DNA from: Atrina japonica | Taxonomy: Eukaryota > Mollusca > Bivalvia > Pterioida > Pinnidae | NCBI GenBank assembly: GCA_030159075.1 | Contig: BROG01000136.1 | Coordinates: forward strand, 558,001-622,000 | Length of the DNA: 64,000 nucleotides | Direction: 5' to 3' | Shown here: piece by piece, positions 41,316 through 52,006 of the stretch | Position numbering within the stretch: position 1 is the stretch's first letter | How the letters are laid out: every line of letters starts with the position of its first letter | Notes under the pieces: model-generated | The model's input: only the letters and a program-made list of their open reading frames with translations | What the model was told of the DNA's origin: nothing | The model's database searches: none | Position numbers and translations under genes: made by a program

Positions 41316-41945
41316 ATGTTCATGCGAGATCCACACGCCGCGATGATCGTGGGAGCCACCGGTTGCGGGAAGACGGTATTCGTCCTCGATCTGTTGGAAC
41401 GCGAATACAAAGACGTCTTCGACCACATCGTGATCCTGTGTCCCTCGATAGACTTCAACGGGGCGTACAAATCGAGAAAGTGGATAGGCGAGGACGTCAA
41501 ACATCCGAAAGACAAACGAGTCGTCATCGTCAATCCGGTGTCTAAAAATGGAGACGAGTTATTGCAGGACACGCTGCGACACTTTTACGATAGATACAAG
41601 GGTACACCCACGCTGTACATCATCGACGACTGTTCGGCCACGAAGCAGATCAAGAAAAAGGCGGACGCTCTGTCAATGCTGGCCTTTTCGGGTAGACACG
41701 CCAACCAGTCCGTCTGGATCTTGACGCAACGCTACAACAGCGCGTCCAAAGACTTTAGATCGCAGATCAAGTGGGTCGCGCTCTTCTTCACCAAAGACAA
41801 GTTCAGTTACAACGAATGTCTGGACGAGAACGACGTCGTCCCCGAAGAGGATAGAAAACCTCTCAAACACAAACTGTCGCAACACAAGCATTCCAAACTG
41901 ATCTTGTGTATGGAACAACCGACGGGTTATAAGTTTATAGAATAA
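41316..41945 (+). CDS. ATPase: Polinton genome-packaging ATPase (FtsK/HerA type), 209 aa
   Basis: Walker A is GATGCGKT (residues 13-20). Walker B is LYIIDDCSA with Asp104-Asp105. A sensor-like stretch SGRHANQSVWILTQRYN follows, as in the short A32-type packaging ATPases of Polintons and large DNA viruses. The family pumps the genome into the capsid. Length is typical for a Polinton. The start context is TATAAGAAAAAATG. The gene ends directly in a perfect hairpin (41945-41970) and converges on the repeat-protein gene at 41973. Confidence 0.95.
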   Translation: MFMRDPHAAMIVGATGCGKTVFVLDLLEREYKDVFDHIVILCPSIDFNGAYKSRKWIGEDVKHPKDKRVVIVNPVSKNGDELLQDTLRHFYDRYKGTPTLYIIDDCSATKQIKKKADALSMLAFSGRHANQSVWILTQRYNSASKDFRSQIKWVALFFTKDKFSYNECLDENDVVPEEDRKPLKHKLSQHKHSKLILCMEQPTGYKFIE

Positions 41946-41970
41946 TTTATATTTTGCGTAAAATATAAAT
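41945..41970. terminator. Perfect AT-rich hairpin between convergent genes
   Basis: Arms ATTTATATTTT (41945-41955) and AAAATATAAAT (41960-41970) with loop GCGT. It begins at the last base of the ATPase stop codon and ends just before the repeat-protein gene. The same hairpin with loop GTGT is at 42507-42532. Likely a bidirectional 3'-end signal. Confidence 0.5.
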
Positions 41971-41972
41971 TT

Positions 41973-42368
41973 TTAGTCTCCGCGAAATTCACGGTCTAGT
42001 CGTTTGTCGTATCTAAACCAAGACAATTTATCATCCCAGTTCACCGCGAGGCTCCACGGCTCGTCTCGTTTAGTAGCCTTGTTATACTCGAACCAAATAA
42101 GTTTGTTATACCAGTCGACCGCGGGATCCCACGACTCGACTCTCCCGCTATCTAGACAGTACATAGACCAATATCTTTTGTTACCCCAGTTCACCGCGGG
42201 GTTCCACGGCTCCTTTCGTTTAGTAACCTTGTTATATCGAAACCAATGCGATTTATCACACCAATCCACAGCGGGATTCCACGGTTCTTCGTTTTCGCTC
42301 AATTCTTTATATCTATTCCAAAAATAGCTATTCCTCTGCTCAGAAAATCTCACCCTTTTATGCTCCAT
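41973..42368 (-). CDS. WDPxVDW tandem-repeat protein R2 (4 repeats, 131 aa)
   Basis: A short N-terminal segment (MEHKRVRFSEQRNSYFWNRY) is followed by four units of about 25 aa, for example WNPAVDWCDKSHWFRYNK and WDPAVDWYNKLIWFEYNK, each closing with xxEP or xxES before the next W. The family is the same as the 237-aa protein at 32916-33629 and the one at 42583-43125. The whole unit (promoter-like motif, ORF, hairpin) is duplicated next door. Function unknown; no secretion signal or membrane span. Confidence 0.72.
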   Translation of the reverse strand: MEHKRVRFSEQRNSYFWNRYKELSENEEPWNPAVDWCDKSHWFRYNKVTKRKEPWNPAVNWGNKRYWSMYCLDSGRVESWDPAVDWYNKLIWFEYNKATKRDEPWSLAVNWDDKLSWFRYDKRLDREFRGD

Positions 42369-42412
42369 CTTTGTGTTTTTTATATAAAAAACATTTCTTA
42401 AGTGTTTTTATA

Positions 42413-42434
42413 ACTATACCATTGGGACACCTGT
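42413..42434 (-). promoter_or_regulatory. Candidate promoter motif upstream of R2
   Basis: On the minus strand this reads GGTGTCCCAATGGTATAGT, matching the copy beside the left TIR exactly, with TCCCGTACA just upstream of it. It ends 44 nt before the R2 start codon. Being an internal copy of a TIR-adjacent sequence, it either marks a promoter or records a rearrangement. Confidence 0.5.
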
Positions 42435-42506
42435 ACGGGAACGTGTGAAACATTCCAAAGTAATTTTGCGTACGACCCAACCCACGAGTTGGGAGTTTAG
42501 AAAATA

Positions 42507-42532
42507 ATTTATATTTTGTGTAAAATATAAAT
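42507..42532. terminator. Perfect AT-rich hairpin after R3
   Basis: Arms ATTTATATTTT and AAAATATAAAT with loop GTGT, lying 50 bp beyond the end of the R3 gene on the minus strand. It is nearly identical to the hairpin at 41945-41970. Confidence 0.5.
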
Positions 42533-42582
42533 TTTTTAGTATTTTTTTTATAACCATGCAGTTTTTTATATTTTTTTGTAAA

Positions 42583-43125
42583 TTAGTTTACATCCCTATC
42601 AAGCCAGTTCACCGTGGGGCTTACGGTATGGTGATTGCAATATTTATCAAACCAGTGCACCGCAGGATCCCACGGTTCGTCTCTCCCGGTAAGTTGATTG
42701 TATTTGAACCGCCATAATTTATTTTCCCAGTCTACCTCGGGGTCCCACGACTCGTGGCTTTCGGTGATGATATTGAAGCAGTACCATACATATTTACGAG
42801 GCCATATGACACTTGGATCCCAGGGTTCGTTTCTCCCGGTTTCGCGGTTATAATAGAGCCATTCACTTTTGTTATACCAGTTCACCTTGGTATCCCACGG
42901 CTCGTCTCTCTCGAAATCGCGGTTGTACTTAAACCAATTTTCCCGCATTACTTTAGAACAATGATTTACAATATCAATATACTTTTTATTCCAATCTATG
43001 AATAGGTTCCATGGCTCGTTGCTCCCTTTATAGAGGTTGTACTTAATCCAAAAGGTTTTGAGCTTCCAGTCCACCTCAGGATCCCACGGCATGTTGGTAG
43101 AAATCGATAACTTCTCATTAGACAT
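42583..43125 (-). CDS. WDPxVDW tandem-repeat protein R3 (6 repeats, 180 aa)
   Basis: Six units follow a short leader (MSNEKLSISTNMP). The best preserved are WDPEVDWKLKTFWIKYN, WDTKVNWYNKSEWLYYN and WDPEVDWENKLWRFKYN, joined by TGRxEP-type linkers. The second unit contains an insertion of about 12 aa and the last is truncated (WDPAVHWFDK). It is the outermost gene on the right, next to the TIR, transcribed inward from a promoter-like motif at 43174-43192. No known domain recognised. Confidence 0.72.
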   Translation of the reverse strand: MSNEKLSISTNMPWDPEVDWKLKTFWIKYNLYKGSNEPWNLFIDWNKKYIDIVNHCSKVMRENWFKYNRDFERDEPWDTKVNWYNKSEWLYYNRETGRNEPWDPSVIWPRKYVWYCFNIITESHESWDPEVDWENKLWRFKYNQLTGRDEPWDPAVHWFDKYCNHHTVSPTVNWLDRDVN

Positions 43126-43173
43126 GGTTTTAAATAGCTGTTAAATTTCTTAATGGCATTTCATTTTTTTCAC

Positions 43174-43192
43174 ACTATACCATTGGACACCT
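43174..43192 (-). promoter_or_regulatory. Candidate promoter motif upstream of R3
   Basis: Minus-strand GGTGTCCAATGGTATAGT lacks one C relative to the other two copies. It lies 48 nt before the R3 start codon and about 38 bp inside the right TIR. Confidence 0.5.
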
Positions 43193-43229
43193 ATACGGTC
43201 GAAAAACAACGGCATTGACCTGTGTGATC

Positions 43230-43429
43230 ACGGGAGCGTGTCATCTCTAGGAACGGATAAAATTGAAATCACCCGTGTCGCGTGTCATCCAATAAACACG
43301 TTATATATCATCGTCTATATATAACGACATTTACCTGTATGTGCGATCACGTGACTCCTGAATTCCCGGAAATGGACACGTCGTCCAGTTCTCGGAAAAG
43401 GGTGCCGCAAAGTGGGGGACATAACTACT
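43230..43429 (-). repeat. Polinton right terminal inverted repeat (200 bp)
   Basis: Reverse complement of 26926-27125 with no mismatch seen. The hairpin arms are at 43299-43308 and 43317-43326. Confidence 0.97.
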
Positions 43430-43435
43430 GAACAA
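43430..43435. repeat. Polinton target-site duplication, right copy
   Basis: GAACAA, identical to 26920-26925. Confidence 0.95.
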
Positions 43436-45814
43436 TCATCTAAACTTTATTTCTTGCAGGTGAATTGAAAAAAGATATCAATGTAAATGTTACGAAACCG
43501 GAAATGACCGTGCCCCTCAAGTCATTTGACTAACTATTCTGACAAACTGAACAGAGTGGAACAACTAAAAATGGTATATACGGAAATCTAGATTACAATA
43601 GTGTCTATATAATGGTTAATGATGATACTGTAACGTCAATGAGATTATAAGTATTGAATTAAAGATGTAAAATGTTTTTAATTAAACGCTGATAAAAACA
43701 ATGGAAGTGATAATGCATGAAATAGTATTGTTTGAAAATGATGGTAAAAAACTAGCATATATTACATTAACAAAGTAGTGATTATGAGCCTTCACAAGAC
43801 TATGGGGTTACAAATTCTTTAAGCCGCAACACACACGTTCATGTTCCTTTGCTGTCATATTGTGTTTTAGGTCATTTCTTTTGGGCAGTCAAAATGTAAG
43901 ACGCAAACGTGTTTGGAAATTCAAGAGATAATATAAATACTGTATATGAACAGAGCCCTACGGAAAATCCCTAGGTGGGATCAGTTGCCACTGATGATTT
44001 GACATTCACTGCCAACCGGTGGCAATCAGTCCATAGTCAAATCCTAATATAAAAATAGAATTAACTCTCGGTTATAATCATAGAAGGTTCATACAGAGGA
44101 AATTTAACACCATACAGATCCAGTCTCTTGCAAATTTCATAATAAATATGAAAAAGTCCAAACACTCACATAAGAGACCACCCCACTAATTTGTTCATTT
44201 TGAGTCAGTCAGTTAGTTGGTCTTACATGCAAGATTCTGTTATTCTATATTTCCTACTTTTAAAAGAAGATTATTTAAACGGTTAAGCGATACCTATGGA
44301 ACGCCAAAATTACATTAATGAGTTTAACCTAGTTTTTCTATAGTTTAACCTAGTTTTTCTCAGTTAAAGCTAGTTTATCTGCATTTAATCTGGGTTAAGA
44401 GTTAAACCTACCTTTTCTCCAGTTAATTCGATTTTTTGTCGTAATCACAATTAACTGGAGAGAAACTAGGTTTAACTGAGAAAAAGTTGGTTTAACTTCG
44501 CCAAATACTCATTGATGTTATTATGGCGCAGTTAAACCTAGTTCTTCTCAGTTAAACTAGTTTTTCTCAGTTAATGTGGGATACGGAGAAAAACTTAATT
44601 AAACTGAAGAAAAAGTAGATTTAACTGAGAAAAACTAGGTTTAACTCATTAATGTGATTTTGGCGTGTCATACGTTGCTTTAACTAAGCTTTAAGTATCT
44701 GAAAATAGATTCTCAAATATACATAAATAAAAAAATAAACATTTAAATAAAGGTATACTTTAGCACTTAATTAGCCGAATGTAATGTCAGGTTACATACA
44801 TTCCTGTTTACCTCTTACAGGTACTCGGAGTGCGGACCAATGCACCTCTACTTTATACACTTTAGTTTTTTAGGTAAATGCACTCATCCATTTTGACATT
44901 TCTTTAGAAAAAGATATATTACTTTGACTGTCCATCTAAAACGTGTATCCCTAAATGTTTTTGTTTTATTCTTAAATAATCAAACCGTTGTGCTTTTGCA
45001 CTTGTACTTTTCTCACCACCTATGACCTGATGTCTCCAGATACATATGATGAGAACCACTGACACACGACCGAGCTGACCGGCGAGTCCTCTAGAAATCC
45101 CCTTCCATCTGAGATCGAGGGCTGACCAACCATTAGAGAAGAGGAGTCAAACCGGACAAAGCCGTAGGGGCAAGCATGTGTAACAATTTTCTAACAAGCA
45201 CCATCATGATTGGACGTTAAACACAAAGAGTCGCACGTTTAATCACCACTTACCCTGGACAGCGTTTAATAACATTTCGTAAATTGATATTCGGTACATG
45301 TTGTATGATGGTTGTATTGCTTTATTGGCGATTTTCAAACTCTAATGAAGTGCGAACATGATGAGAGCACTATCGAAATGTTTGCCAGAGTTTCGTCTCT
45401 CTTTCTTTTTGAGTAAAAGAGACATTATATCACTAATGTTAATATATTGAACCCTTTACGTATACCAGTTAGAACAATATATCAATTGCCTTTCAGTATT
45501 AGGATTAGCGTATGATTGGGCTCTGTCTTTAGATGTACTTCAAAACAAATTCAATCATTATGGCTCTAAGAATTTAATTGATCTTACTGCATTACACATT
45601 GTAAATACGAAACTCATTTGTAATCGAATTTAAAAACAATATTGAAATGTTCATATTTTTATAAATCTACGCTTTAGTTTTATATGTAACATTGTATCCA
45701 CATTATGACTCTATGATTTACTTTTAACATCGTTAAAATACATGTATGCAGGGAAATATATTTGCTCTCATGTTTTATGCCATTAGAAAGCTGTCATATC
45801 ATCAATGAAGTCCA
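43436..45814. other. Host DNA between Polinton and AKR copy 2
   Basis: No gene seen. It holds one MITE-like element (44301-44666) and a possible tail fragment of a Penelope-like element near 43975-44040. Otherwise it is AT-rich unique-looking DNA. Confidence 0.45.
44301..44666. mobile_element. MITE with about 40-bp TIRs and an internal inverted repeat array
   Basis: The left arm ACGCCAAAATTACATTAATG and its continuation AGTTTAACCTAGTTTTTCT is the reverse complement of the right arm ending at 44666, with about two mismatches. The interior repeats AGTTTAACCTAGTTTTTCT-like units in both orientations, so the element can fold into nested hairpins. There is no ORF and no clear target duplication. 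Confidence 0.7.
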
Positions 45815-47921
45815 TCAGAATTCGTCGTGGAAAGGGTAGTATTTGTGACTTGCAGCGCTGAAAAGAGGACATTACTGTAGTATGAGTGAAATAATTTTAA
45901 ACAATCTTATTAATATCATTACATATTACAAACAATGTTCAGTGATACCATTTAAGGACTGTCAAACAATTTATTTTTGCTAAGTTTAATTTTCATGGTT
46001 TTTCTTCAAAAAGGAATTAGATGACATTAGTTTTCGTTCATTTTGAAATATCATTTTATCCATTATTCTAGTAAAATATTTTGTGATGGATTTATTTTGG
46101 CTGTTTTGGTTACCCATAATGACAATTAACGATATCATTGGCATATTCGGAGGTCTATTTTGGCAAGTTACAAAAATGTAAGTGAATTTCATATTCAATT
46201 TCAGTCAGGTCTAAGAGGAAGTTTGGGTTTGACTGTAAAATTGTAACACATCTAGTACTGCGAAACTCTAAAACATATACATGTATAGAATTTTTCAGTT
46301 TTTCACAATTTGAAATTAATCGTAACTTTAATTCTTATGTGATTACGAATTATCGAAGAAGTCTGTGACATCTTCTATACTTACTCTTTGTTCTTGAGGA
46401 AACGCATTCCTTTGTCTAAAGAACTAATTTGTTCCATTTCTTCATCACTAAGTTCAAAATCGAATATCTGAAATTAAAAAAAAAAAAAATTTGCGTAAAA
46501 CGTAAGAGGGGAATTCCCATAAAATGATATTATAATGAAAACTAGTGGCTATTTGTTAGGATAGATTCACGTACAACATATTATATGCCTTGCCAATATC
46601 TAATCTAAAATATCAATATGGTTAGTAAATGGGATTTTATTTAATTTAACTTCTTACCTGCATATTCTCTTTTAATCTGGATTCGTTTACACTTTTTGGA
46701 ATCACTACGATATTTCGTTGTATTAAAAACCTTAAACACACCTGGAACACAATGAAAAGGAAATAAAAGTAAGTAATGCAATTTCAAATCTTAATCTAAG
46801 ACAGTATCACATAATTCTTATGCGGACTTTTGCCTATTCAAGAAACGAAAGTGTGATTACTTATGTTTTTAAATATCTTTTGTACATTTATAAGTTACAA
46901 AACTGATGCATTCCGAATTAATGCTTTATTCTATCCCACTTGCAGACGTGTGGAATGAACTAAATCCTAAGTTCTCATGATGTTGTCTTAACCTGAGCAG
47001 CTGTTTTGTTCTTTGCTTTGGCGATTGATAATAATGTTGGATCATTCAATAGCACTGGTTCATCATCTTTAGCCCTAGAGAAAGGATAAAAAATAGAAGA
47101 TTGGGAAATGATACCTATATTTCCAAGAGAGATATAAGTTGTTACAAAATACAATTACGTAAATTGATAGGAATTAACAAAATGCAAATCGATTCAAAAT
47201 TTACACAATATATATTGAAATTGAAACAATTAAGAAAAATTACAAATATGAAACTCACAGATACCAAGTATTAATCGACAGGATGTCCAGAAAACAATAC
47301 ACAAATCTGGTGAATATTGGACAAACACAGACATCGAAAATCTAAAGGTAGAACCAGGTACCATGGAAACAATACACAAATCTGGTGAATATTGGACAAA
47401 CACAGACATCGAAAATCTAAAGGTAGAACCAGGTACCATGGAAATGAACTGTATGAATAGGATCGTTCCAATTCAAATATTTTAATCAGTTGTAATTATG
47501 TGGAAAATCAAAATATTCTTTCATTGATAATTTCCTTACCAGATATCATATTTCATGTCACGACATAATTGGAGGAAAAATATAAAACAGCCATAGAAAA
47601 TATATATTTGAAAGATTTCACATGAAATAGGCATTAACGATACATGGAAAGTCTTATATTCTCTACCATGGTCTGCTTTTATTTCCGAGAGGGCCAAAAG
47701 CCGTGATAGTCATAGAACGTCCCTTACAAAACTGTACAAGCTTCTCGTTCAACATGTATGGGTGTGACTCAATCTGAAATAGATAAATGATAACCACACT
47801 ATACAATGAAGAGCTGAAAATCTATGAATTATACATAACTGAATATTTTCAATGATAATCTTAGTTTAAACTGTATTCGTCTTATTTTATGCTCGTGTTC
47901 GAATGCTTTTTGCTATGGTTT

Positions 47922-47986
<65 letters not shown>

Positions 47987-50147
47987 GATAACGCAGGTGC
48001 AAATCATAATTTGTAATGTATTTATTATTCATTGCAATTTTTATCCAGCAACAAAATAGTTTTGAAAAAATTTTTGTATATATTTTTAAATGGTTTTTGA
48101 CATTTGGACATTTTGTTTTACACAAAGGACAATATACACTCACACTTACCTGCATATACTTTTAAAACTGTGGAAGGTAGTATATATATATATATTCAAG
48201 AAAAACGCTGTGCAAAGCGCATATGGATATTGAAAATTCATGTGAAAATCGATTTGTACACTTCAAAGTAAGTCAAAACCTTTTTAAGCGAAAATGGGGC
48301 AACTGCTTTGATGATGTAAATGTTTCATGTTCAACAATACTTAATCCTAACGTAACTGACAATGGATCGATTACGATACATGTAGTGTAGAGAAATACAA
48401 GTACATATAAAGCACAAATATCACTACAGCATTATCATTTGTTGTGGACCTATAAATCATACATAGATTACAAATGCAGAGGTAATTAGGTTATTTGTGC
48501 TTTATGTATGATTTTATTTATGCAGATAGTATCATTTCTGACCCAAGGCCTTGTATTTCTCTATACTACATGCATCGTAATCGATCCATTGTCATTTACG
48601 TTCTCATGTTCGGAATTCTACTCACTGGTATCGAAACATTCATTTTTATGAATGCGTAGATGGATTTGGTGCTGTAGGTTGAGGGTTCGAACCTCAGCCG
48701 GGTCATGGTGAGTTTGTAGGTACCTTGTTGTTTCTGTATTTGTGCTTTATATGTGACTTCTTTACGCAGATAGTGATGTTTTTGATCCAAGATACACAGT
48801 AAACGATATTGTTGTAGTGATATCTGTGATTTATATGTACTTGTATTTCTCTACACTACATGTATCGTAATCGATCCATGGTAAGTTACGTTAGGATTAA
48901 GTATTGTTGAACATGAAACATTTACATCATCAAAGCAGTTGCCCCATTTTCGCTTTAAAAGGTTTTGACTTACTTCGAAGTGTACAAATCGATTTTCACA
49001 TGACTTGAAATTTTCAATATCCATATGCGCTTTGCACAGCGTTTTTCCTGAATGACTTAGTGGTTTTATTCATTACTGTTTTCTTCTAACCTGGATATTA
49101 ACTGGTTTGATCCTGCAATTTGATATCAGTCTGTCTATTTGTTTACTGTTGAAATTAGAGAGACCAAGTGATTTTACCAGTCCTAAATCCACCAGTTTCT
49201 CCATTGCCTGAAACAATGAAGTTGGATTCAGTATTTTTCAATAGTTTACTGAACATTTGTTAATATTGAAATCCTGCTACGACATATATGTCGAGGTTCT
49301 GGATTCAGTCTTTTTAGCTCGATGGGCGGAGTCCATCTAGCTTATACTGTGATGTCAGTTTTGCAGCCAAGTGAAATTTTGTGAACAGGATTTCTCTGTC
49401 CACAGTTCGTAATTATCTATGAATTTTTGTTGTGGTATGCAGTGTTATGGCGTGTAGAAGAAGATAAAATGTGAAATTGATCTGATAAGAAATAGATTTT
49501 TAATGAATTAAAACCATTGACTCCTTCTTTATCCTTAGTAAAATATTCGTTTCCGGTAATGTGGCACTGTGGGTAAATTCTCAACCTAAACACGAAAATT
49601 GCCGTGTTTAATAAACCAATAAAGCAAATAATCAAGTGCTTATGTTGCTCCTAACAAATATGATATACGACGCAACAATATGATACAATTGACTTTCTTC
49701 TAATCTGATAATATTAGAAATGGACATCGCAGTGTAACCGTTTACTTACGCCTTCAATGTTTTCTATGTATACATGTGGGGCTAATTATAGGTGCTGCTG
49801 AACGCGCGCGTTCCATGTCAATTTCAATTAGCGTGTACACGTGTGCGGAGAAAGATTTCTATATCAGAGGTTGACAGTTTTGACCTAACTTTTATCAGCA
49901 TAAGGGTAATAGTAAATGATTAAGTTTCTATTAATTGTGATATTAGAAATTAAATTTAGTTCTAGTGGAACGTAATTTATATCGAAAATGGTTATCATGT
50001 GATCTGCTTTCATTTTGCTCTCTTGAAAAAAAAACAGTCACGCGCATTAATTTAATCCTGGCTGTACATGACAATGCTTATTTCGGTGTCAATAGCAAAC
50101 ATTATAAAGTGGGGATATACCGGTTTCAGTATTACAATTGCGCGTAA

Positions 50148-50234
<87 letters not shown>

Positions 50235-51790
50235 AAATCATAAGCCATCGAGCTACGTGGCTATTGGCGTTTTGTTCAATGATGCATTAGTTTTTGTTAA
50301 TATTGAAATCTTGCTACGACATACTCGTCGAGGTTCTAGGTTCATAATTCTAAAATATTAAATGTTGATTCTTGACATTATAATTCGCTAATATTAACGT
50401 CTAATTAGTTCTCTAGGGAGAAAAAACCAAAGGCGATATCTGATTGTGTGAAGAAATAAGCATCCTCTATATTATATAAAATCTCAGGTAAGAAAACGGA
50501 ATGCTCTTAAAATACACGAGATAAACGTTTACCTGATACGTATCAACGTAGTCATGATCTGCGAATATTAGTTTTCCATCCTGGCTTCTTGGGAATATTA
50601 CATCGCCATCCTGTAATAAAACTTAAAAACATGAATTAAAAAGAAACACACAAGGAAGACTGGATAATATGGAAGTTATACTGAAATGTTTTAAAAGAAG
50701 TATTAACATGATATAAAGTTAGTTTTAGGGCAAATTCTTCAAACTTCCAAATTACATTTGTTCGTGCATACAAAGTATATGTAGAACGCGTCTTAGGCTA
50801 ATGTTATAACCTTGTGTTTACTGCACAAATTATCTGATATATCACAGTATTTCATGGAATGTATCTGTTCCATTTCCATAAAAACAGAGTAAAGATTTGA
50901 CGTTAAACGACCACGTTATATTTATCTAGTGACAATCTATTTCACGTTCTGTTCGTCACAGCCCCACGCTTCTTTCACAGCTTTTGATAAGGATTTTCTG
51001 ACGATACCTTGAATGCTAAGGGCCAGTGCATGAGATACAAGTCCACGTAATCAGACTGCAAATTTTGTAAGGACTTGTTGAAATTCTCCAGAATATTTTT
51101 AGGGTTATGATGTGTTTGATACAACTGAAAATAAAAATAAAAAATTTATTTATAATTTGTTATTAGAGTAAAATATTCAATTTAACTCGTTTTAACAAAG
51201 GAAAAGAGACACTGAATTAAAGCACATTACTAAACGTATATCTGATCCCATATTGATTTCTTCTTTTGAAATTTATATAAATGAAATTCGACCCAACTAA
51301 TCGAAATGATCGTCTTGAGCATTTGCTTTAGACTCCTGTTTACTGTAAAGCTAGAACTTTGGTGTTGTAAAGAATATTTATTCAGAAATAATGATAGACT
51401 ATGACATATATTACTAACAGAAAAAAAAACAATAACAGTAACCGAGCAACACATACCACAACAAAAAAATGTGATAATATAAACAAAACCTTAGTCGTAA
51501 TAAACAAATCCTGGCGCTTGACAACTCCACTCCTGATTTTTTCCTGAATGGCATTCCCGATGTCCTTTTCATTTAAGTACGAATAGGCACAATCAAAATG
51601 GCGATAGCCTAAGTCAATCGCTGTTTTTACTGCGTAATTGATTTTGTCTGTTCCCTGTAATATGGTGTACATTTGTATTTACATATTTTAAAATTAACAC
51701 AAATGATCACACCTAGAGCATTTATTTAACGTTAAACTAAATGATGTGTATGTATGTGTATGTATGTATGTATGTAAGTATGTATGTGTG

Positions 51791-51822
<32 letters not shown>

Positions 51823-51828
51823 TTTGTG

Positions 51829-51860
<32 letters not shown>

Positions 51861-51970
51861 TGTATGTATGTATGTATGTATGTATGTATGTATGTATGTA
51901 TGTATCTGTCTGTCTGTCTGTATGTATGTATGTATATCTGTCTGTCTGTCTGTTTATATGTATGTATGTG

Positions 51971-52006
<36 letters not shown>

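Larger units (their letters stand above)
26926..43429. mobile_element. Complete Polinton/Maverick element
   Basis: A 16,504-bp element with 200-bp inverted repeats, AG...CT termini and a 6-bp target duplication. It encodes the Polinton core: protein-primed polymerase B, retroviral-type integrase, FtsK/HerA-type packaging ATPase, double jelly-roll major capsid and minor capsid proteins, plus about sixteen accessory proteins packed with almost no gaps. Polintons integrate with their own integrase and replicate with their own polymerase. The capsid genes suggest virion formation, which is an inference from the family. All recognised core genes are uninterrupted. Base composition is clearly more GC-rich than the flanks. 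The adenovirus-type protease found in most Polintons was not recognised. Confidence 0.98.
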
